This document shows positions 55,591 through 64,000 of a stretch of 64,000 nucleotides of DNA, piece by piece (position 1 is the first letter of the stretch; every line of letters starts with the position of its first letter). The DNA lies in assembly GCA_001179505.1 (NCBI GenBank), contig CDMY01000964.1, positions 97,738-161,737 on the forward strand, in the 5' to 3' direction. Below the pieces are notes generated by a model, which saw nothing but the letters and a program-made list of their open reading frames with translations, ran no database searches and was not told the origin of the DNA. This DNA is from Vitrella brassicaformis. Its lineage: Eukaryota; Sar; Vitrellaceae. The position numbers and the translations under genes were made by a program.

Positions 55591-55854
55591 GAAGGCGGAT
55601 GCTGTGGGTATGTATGTGGGTCAGGCGATGAACCGACGTTGCACTCAAGCGAGAAGGCAACAACAGACAGGCTCACTGCAGATGGGCGGGGACTCCTCCG
55701 CATGCGACTTGCCGGATCACAGGCGACGTCCAGATCGTTGAGGGAAATGAAATGACGCAGTTCGCGAGTATCCGCACTGCCAGTTGAGCTCGCACGGGAA
55801 CGTGCACGGGAGAAAACGGGGCTGAAAGCGCTGCTGCAGAAAAAACGTTGCAGG

Positions 55855-56846
55855 ATGGCTGACAGTGAGCAACAAGAAGCCGTGAGGCGATTCGAGGCGA
55901 AAGAGGGTAAGATCCTTCAGGTGTGGTCTATCCATCCCACTCGTTGGTCCCTGTGTTGCCATTCTGCTTTTCTGCAGACCGCAAGGGCGTTGTTTATCTG
56001 TCCCAGGTGCCGCCCTACATGCAGGTGGACAAGCTACGGCACACGATGTCACAGTTCGGGCAGGTCGGACGCATCTTCCTCACTCCAGAAGACGAAGGTC
56101 AGTCAGCACAACATACGCTCACACACACACACACACACACACAGACACATTCGGATGGCTGGCCTGTTTCTTTTGTTGGCCCCATCCGTCAATCAGTGAC
56201 GTTCGCGCGTCGTGTGAAGAGTGGCGGCAACAGGAAGCGTCGGTTCGTCGATGGTTGGGTGGAGTTCCTCGACAAGCGAGTGGCCAAGCGTGTGGCGGCC
56301 TCCCTCAATAACACCCCCGTGGGCGGCAGGAAGCGCCACAATATCTACAGGGACGACATCTGGTGTGTGCGGTACCTCCCCAAGTTCAAGTGGCACCACC
56401 TCACCGAGCACGCCGTCTACAAGCGCAACGTCCGGCAGTACCGCCTGCAGGCCCAGCTTGCTCAGAGCAAGAGGGAGGACCAGCACTACCTCGAGCAGGT
56501 CGAGAAGGCCAGGCGCCAGGCAAAGATACAGCAGAAGAGGTCTATGAAGGAGGCCAAACGTGTTGAGGCTGAAGGCGAAGCTGACGACGATGCGGTTGGG
56601 AGGGATGAGGAGAAGGAGGAGGAGAGGAAGGACAAGATGCGGAGGCTTCTGGCGAGTCTGAAAAGAGCCGCTGCTGCTGATGAAAATGCACTATCATCCA
56701 GCAGCGGGCGTCCGACGGGCAAGAGAAAGCTTGCCGAGGCCTTCAGGGAAGAAGCGCGGACGGGGGAGGGGGCAGGGAGGGGCCGAGAGACCGCCGCTCC
56801 TGACCAGCCCATCGACATATCGCTGCTGAAGCGATTTGCTGCTTGA
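55855..56846 (+). CDS. ESF2: Pre-rRNA processing factor ESF2/ABT1
   Basis: Three exons (55855-55906, 55978-56097, 56197-56846) join in frame to 273 residues. The RRM-like domain begins KGVVYLSQVPPYMQVDKLRH and continues FGQVGRIFLTPEDE, RRVKSGGNRKRRFVDGWVEF, KRVAASLNNTPVGGRKRHN and YLPKFKWHHLTEHAVYKRNV. This order, with LNNTPxGGKK/R and LKFKWxHLTE, is diagnostic of ESF2 (yeast) / ABT1 (animals), which assists Dbp8 helicase in 18S rRNA maturation within the SSU processome. The C-terminal part is a charged coiled coil with KR-rich nucleolar-type signals. Length is close to the family's usual 270-320 residues. Confidence 0.93.
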
Positions 56847-57136
56847 GTATGCTTGCTTTTGTCCGGACCATGTACGGCTCTTTTCGTGCCTAGAGGGACG
56901 CGTAACCGTGTGTATATCTTGTATTATGAACACAAGGTGTCCCCGTCGCGTGTCATCACATCACCGCACAACAAACAACAAATAAAACGACACAAACACG
57001 GAACCACTCACGACAACCGCACCGCACCGCGCGGGACCACAAAGCGCCTGTCGCACGCAGAGAGAGGCTAGCTACAAAAGAGACGCCATGCACCGACACA
57101 CTCGGGCCATACCACACACGGCCATGCTGATGCTCA
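56847..57136. other. Convergent 3' intergenic region
   Basis: This interval lies between the convergent ends of ESF2 and ALDH7A1 and holds AC-rich sequence only. It should contain both polyadenylation sites, but I see no clear signal. Confidence 0.4.
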
Positions 57137-59567
<2,431 letters not shown>

Positions 59568-59683
59568 CTTCGCAATCGGCGTGTTCCTTTTCTCTCTCGC
59601 CCCGCCGTCTGCGAGCTAAGCGAGGGGGGCAAAACTAGGGGGGCAAAAGACGCCCCCTGGGGAAGACCTGACGACCCGAAACA
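59568..59683. promoter_or_regulatory. Compact divergent promoter, ALDH7A1 / membrane protein
   Basis: 116 bp separate two divergent ATGs. The interval contains a near-repeat of gaggggggcaaaa/taggggggcaaaa (about 59621-59648). Otherwise no named element is seen. Confidence 0.4.
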
Positions 59684-61952
59684 ATGCTGTGGCTGCTGGT
59701 GTTTCTCTCAGCCGCGTCGGTGCTGGCAGGCCACTCGTCGTTCGCACCCCTGTGCGCCTTGACGAATGAGGGCGACAGTCTGCCTTCCGCGGCCATGCTC
59801 ACTGCAGTTGGTGGCCCTGATGAGCCGCAGAGCCCCACATACGACAGACCGCCTCCAAAAGACCAAACACAAGGCGGACAAAGCATGGTGAGCCGTGCAG
59901 ACAGACAGACAGACAGACAGACGACTGCATGCGCTTGGTGTGAGTGGACGATTGATTCATTTGCAGTGTCCCATGGCTCTGGCGGACATCGCCGACAACG
60001 TGCGTGACGTCAATCGGCGGCTCAAGACATTGCTCTTCATCTGTCTTGGCTCGGTCGTCTGCTACGTCATCCTGCTGCTCACATGGGTGCTGTCGCCATT
60101 CTTCCCTCCCCCAAGGACCCCCCTGTTCCGCACAGCGGTGCAGAGGGACTCCATCGCCTCGGAAGCGTCGGCTGAACGGGGTGCCGGTGGGGGGAGGCAG
60201 TCACGGTCCTACTCGATCGTGCCGGCACCTGAAGACGGCTATGTGGACAAGATGACATTCCCCGCGCGGCTGCATCTGCCGGCGTTTTGCTGTCTGTTGG
60301 TGGTGAATGTGCTGATGCTCATCACACTTGCGTCGAGGCTGCAGCCGTACCTGTGGAACGGGATATCCTTCTCGCTTGATGCGAGGGACGACAAGCTGAG
60401 GAAGGATCTCATCCGGGGCTTCAGATGGACTCATCGATAGTGAGGCTGGAGGGAAGAGAGGAGACGCACACGATCCCGCCATGCCATGGATCGTTTGCTT
60501 GTATGCGTTGTGCAGCTGTGTCATGGAGACGGCCCTGCAGTTGCTCGCTGAGTTCTCCGGCCTCCTCTGGTAACTAACGAGGGCCGTCAGTGCACCAAAT
60601 AGGTGTCCTTTCTTATCTCTTTTTCTTTTCGTTTGCTGATGTTGGTAAGGATTGCGATGATTGGGTTCAACATGACGCTGCTGCTGCACTTCCGAGGCGA
60701 CGAGATCGACCTCGGCAGCATCAGATGCCTAGAACTCTCCTACCACGCGTGAGCCATCTAGAATCCCTCTTTGCGTCATCTCTCTGTCTGCGTGCGTTCT
60801 ATTCAGTGTCATTTGGTCGCTGGGCCTGTTGGGTGCGATCTTCGTCCTCGTGCATCACTACGGCGCCATCAGGGTCGTTGCCTTGTGAGCGGCAGACGAG
60901 CCCCCAGTTCTGCAATCGACGTATGTCGTGTGTGTATTGGGATGCAGCTGCGGCATCGACTCTCCCGAGTGGCTTCGGCTGACGGTCTATCAGATCCTCC
61001 CCATCGTCGTCAGATCACTCATGCTCATATCCATGCTCAGTAAGTATACCAACCAGCCACCCTCCCTCCCTCCCTCCCTCCCTCCCACCCTCCCACAAAT
61101 CCCTTGCCCCTCCCTCCCTCCCTCCCTCCCTGTGTCAGTTGTGGGCCACTACCTCATCAGTGAAACATGCCGCAACATGCGAGAAAAGCGCCGAGGCACG
61201 ACTACAGCAATGGTGACCGCCCAGCCCGACCACAGCAGCATGCCCGCCCCGGTGGAAGGGCAAGGGCCACGGGACGATCAAGGGGGGGAGGAGGGCAGCG
61301 CTCCCGTGACAGAGAGCGACTCGGTAGACGTGACGGCCGACTGGCAGGGGCGAGTAGAGGAGCCAGGGAGGCGGCGCAGGTGTCTGGGCAGCTACCGGTA
61401 CCACCCTGACAAATATGCACCCATAATCCGATGCTGGGCTCTGCTGCTGCTCTTTGGTCAGTCAGTGGGTTTGGTGGGCGGGGGGGGGTGGGTGAGGAAG
61501 ACAGACACGGTTTCATTTCATCGATGCATCCAGAGACACACGAGTGTCTCCTTCGTTCGCGCGGCTGTGTATGTCAGGCATTGGATTGCTGTCGCACGAG
61601 ATCGTGTCACTGGCGAAATATCTCATGTAGGCTCCGTTCTGTTTCTCTTTCCCTGTGAGCAGCCACGCATGTCTTTGGTGTGTCTGTGGGCGTGGCGTAG
61701 GATGGAGTTCGGATCAGACGAGACCATCGATGTCAAACAGCTATTCGCCGTCGCAACTGGGTACCGTACGTATCGCATGTCTGGGCGCTGAAGGGACGAC
61801 GCTCTTGCACGCCTCTCCTCCCCTCTGCGCGTGTGTGTGAGGGCAGGTACCTGTATTTGATGTGTTTCGGCATTACGACGGACAACTTCCGCCTGTGGGG
61901 CCGCATACTCACGTGCAGATACAGCAAGCCCGGCGGCGGGGGGGACTTATAG
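59684..61952 (+). CDS. Multi-pass membrane protein with signal peptide, unrecognised
   Basis: About ten exons can be followed from ATG 59684 (LWLLVFLSAASVLAGHSSF, a signal peptide) to a TAG at 61950-61952 after YSKPGGGGDL. Hydrophobic segments include TLLFICLGSVVCYVILLLTW, LPAFCCLLVVNVLMLITLA, WIAMIGFNMTLLLHF, WSLGLLGAIFVLVHHYGAI, LPIVVRSLMLISMLIVGHYL, CWALLLLFGIGLLSHEIV and YLYLMCFGITT, so seven or so spans. A long hydrophilic loop (about 61190-61400) separates the last spans. The splice between FAVATG and YLYLM uses a GTACCG donor, because other donors there break the frame. I do not recognise the family. It resembles chromerid-specific polytopic proteins, and no function is proposed. Confidence 0.7.
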
Positions 61953-62132
61953 CATGGGAAGCATAATAGATGTGAGAACGACTTGGGGGCGAGACATGAC
62001 CTACTTGTCTGTGTGTGTCTGTGGTGCATTCATGGCTTTCTTGATAATACGATCCTCGGAATATTAGCAGTATGGCGACAAAGCAGACACATGTCTCACG
62101 GCCTATCGGTCTATTCACAGCACAGCCAATGC
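61953..62132. other. Short convergent 3' region
   Basis: Only 180 bp lie between the stops of the two converging membrane-protein genes. No terminator-like structure is evident. Confidence 0.4.
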
Positions 62133-64000
62133 TCACGTCTGCCCCCTCTGCTCCACAAGCAAGTACGCCGTCTCATCAGCATCACCACCACTCCCACCCT
62201 CACCCTCATTAGCACCCTCCTTAAGAAGCGGCTGCCTGTCCTCACCTTGCACACCCAGAAACAGCCCCTGCTTCCTGAACCTCTCCCGCAGCACATGCAT
62301 CAACTCCCGCCGTGTTGTCGAGAAATGGTTGATAATCGGGATGGACACAAAAAACAGCGGGATGCCCCACCGACGCCAGTCGTCCAGGAAAGACCCCTGC
62401 GCAAAGAAGGCGTTAGGGTAGTACTTTTTCGCCAGGATCTCATAGGTCAGCACGGGGCTCTTGGCGCACTGCAGCCATAGCAGCGCGATGATCACCGACA
62501 CCAGGATGGGCGGCCATATCTCCAGGAGGGACTGCAGCAGCTCGAATATCACCCAGAAAGGGGCCAGGAGGCAGTCGCAGAAGGTCACCGCCTGCTTTGC
62601 CGTCAGGTAGTAGACTACGGCCAGAATGAGGATCAGCAAGAAGAACTGGACGTAGATGGGAATGGCCATCACCAGGGCCACGTACATGCCGATAGTGGCC
62701 ATGAGCTGGGAGATGGTGTAGTCGGGCTGGGGGTGGGTGGAGGAATAGGGCCGCAGTGTCTCGACGATGACCCAACAGTCGGACGGCACCACCATGTTGA
62801 GCAGCCCGGGGATGGCTGCGGCGAGGACGGCATCGAAATCGGAGAGCCATATGATGCCCAACACCGTCAGGACAGCAAACTGCACGACAGAGAGGGACGG
62901 AGGGAGGGAGGGAGGTGGACGAACAAGACAAACACACAGGTGGATACTACCTACCATGGGATCATCAGCATTGCCTACGATGAGGTCACAGCCAATCCAG
63001 CCAATCCTGATCAGATCCATCCACACAGGAAGGAAAGACACACACCATCGCCACACACGTCGATGGATGCACACATTCAGTAATTCTTCCGCTCATACAT
63101 ACCAGAAATCGATGACGAGCTCGAGGACATTGACGAGGAAGCACACAAAGAGAAACGACATCCCAATGGGCCTCATCTTGCCAGTCAGCCATGTCTTCTC
63201 CTCAAACGCGGGGTGCCTCGCCTTCAGGGAGTACCTGCCCCAGAAGGTCTCCGTCTTGGGGAAGCTGAGACACGTCAGCAGCTCCACGCTCTTGGCCCTC
63301 TCGCGGATGTCCTTGGCCAGCATGATGAGCAGAATGCCGATGCTGAAGATGGCGCAGAGCCGGTTGCTCACCGACTGCCGCAGCAGCGTCTGTATCTGCC
63401 GGTCGATGATCGTGTCGATTGTCAGACCTGACTTGTCCTGCGCGCCGCTCTCCAAATGGTGGAAACTGCTTGCACCCATGGCAATTAACAGACAAAGGGA
63501 AGGGCCTGGCGAAGAATTCCCGATGTGTGTGTTCCTGCGCACGGTACGGCACGGTACCCGAGGGCCGATGTGAAGTCGGGGTCGAGAGTGAAGAGCAGAG
63601 AGATCTGCACTGTCAGGACAAAGATGGTCAAGAGGAGGAGCAGAAAGGGCGACAGCTGCAAGGGCCTGCCGATGGACGTCAGCCCAAACGCTCCCATCAG
63701 GCACGCGCTGCACGTACAGTAAGTACAACAGACACTCGATCCAAGAGAGACATACAATGGTGGGGTGGACGCAATGCATGCGATGCGATCATCGGTGTGC
63801 ATTACACGCATACATGGACAGGTTGAAGACGTCATGCTGCAGGCCGATGTCCCCCACGTAGCAGGCGTCCTCATCATCGTCGCTCGAGGTGATGCTCTCG
63901 TCCCTCCCAGCCACCACAGTGCTGTCGGCCGAGTCCATCCCTCCGCCTCCTCCCGCCTCGGATGCCTCTGGCGACGAGACGACGCGGCCGGCGGCGTAGT
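62133..64000 (-). CDS. Multi-pass membrane protein, C-terminal part (cut by right edge)
   Basis: The open frame enters from the right edge (about 64000-63814) with a Ser/Asp-rich soluble part (GMDSADSTVVAGRDE, SSDDDEDACYVGD). It continues through exons at about 63707-63558 (LSPFLLLLLTIFVLTVQISL), 63468-63110 (RLCAIFSIGILLIMLAKDI; GMSFLFVCFLVNVLELVIDF), about 63006-62957 and 62879-62133. The last exon holds several spans (FAVLTVLGIIWLSDFD, ATIGMYVALVMAIPIYVQFF, LLILILAVVYYLTAK, WPPILVSVIIALLWLQ, WGIPLFFVSIPIINHF) and an acidic C-terminal tail ending VEQRGQT. I do not recognise the family. The short loops and the YYP..F and W..W motifs near the end do not match a transporter class I can name. 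The true start is outside the window. Confidence 0.7.

Overview
The window is nuclear DNA of a protist with a complex plastid, most likely a chromerid alga such as Vitrella brassicaformis (inference, not tested by search). The signs are short spliceosomal introns of about 70-200 bp in nearly every gene, GT-AG borders often preceded by (TG)n tracts, intergenic DNA full of di- and tetranucleotide repeats, a type II fatty-acid-synthesis gene with a signal-plus-transit leader, and an unusual mix of plant/cyanobacterial-like, bacterial-like and animal-like enzymes. A 300-bp run of N (25348-25647) is an assembly gap. I see no prokaryotic operons, CRISPR arrays, rRNA or tRNA genes.

Layout, left to right. 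The first exons of a PIWI/Argonaute-like gene run off the left edge (minus), followed by a possible F-box-like fragment and TMEM234 (minus). TMEM234 is divergent from plastid-type FabZ (plus). After a repeat-rich 2.6 kb comes a secreted S8/S53-like serine peptidase (minus, 10 exons), then a 13-exon nuclear-looking protein with a PCNA-binding motif (minus), divergent from HisG (plus) across only 96 bp. Next are a coiled-coil protein that may be Mediator subunit 21 (minus), a D-ribulose-kinase-like FGGY kinase (plus) and the first of two TMEM65-GAF fusion genes (plus). About 5.8 kb of repeats plus the gap follow. Then come a small one-membrane-span protein (minus), indoleamine 2,3-dioxygenase (plus), splicing factor RBM17/SPF45 (minus) and a Bax-inhibitor-1/TMBIM protein (minus) that is head-to-head with the second TMEM65-GAF gene (plus). 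From 42.4 to 54.4 kb there appears to be one very large secreted cysteine-rich gene (plus, more than 40 exons) with a repeated two-exon module and one thrombospondin type-1-like domain near its C-terminus. The right part holds a small signal-peptide Cys protein (minus), rRNA-processing factor ESF2/ABT1 (plus), ALDH7A1/antiquitin (minus), a multi-pass membrane protein (plus) and the C-terminal part of another multi-pass membrane protein (minus, cut by the right edge).

How the genes fit together. Several encode organelle metabolism: FabZ (plastid fatty acid synthesis), HisG (histidine), D-ribulose kinase (sugar salvage), IDO (kynurenine/NAD) and ALDH7A1 (lysine/aldehydes). Others act in nuclear RNA work (RBM17, ESF2, perhaps Med21). 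The most unusual content is the pair of TMEM65-GAF fusions, a membrane domain known from mitochondria joined to a sensor domain, one of them divergently paired with a TMBIM gene, together with the giant modular secreted protein. Exon borders were read by eye from splice sites and frame. Where lengths are given as exact, every exon joins in frame.
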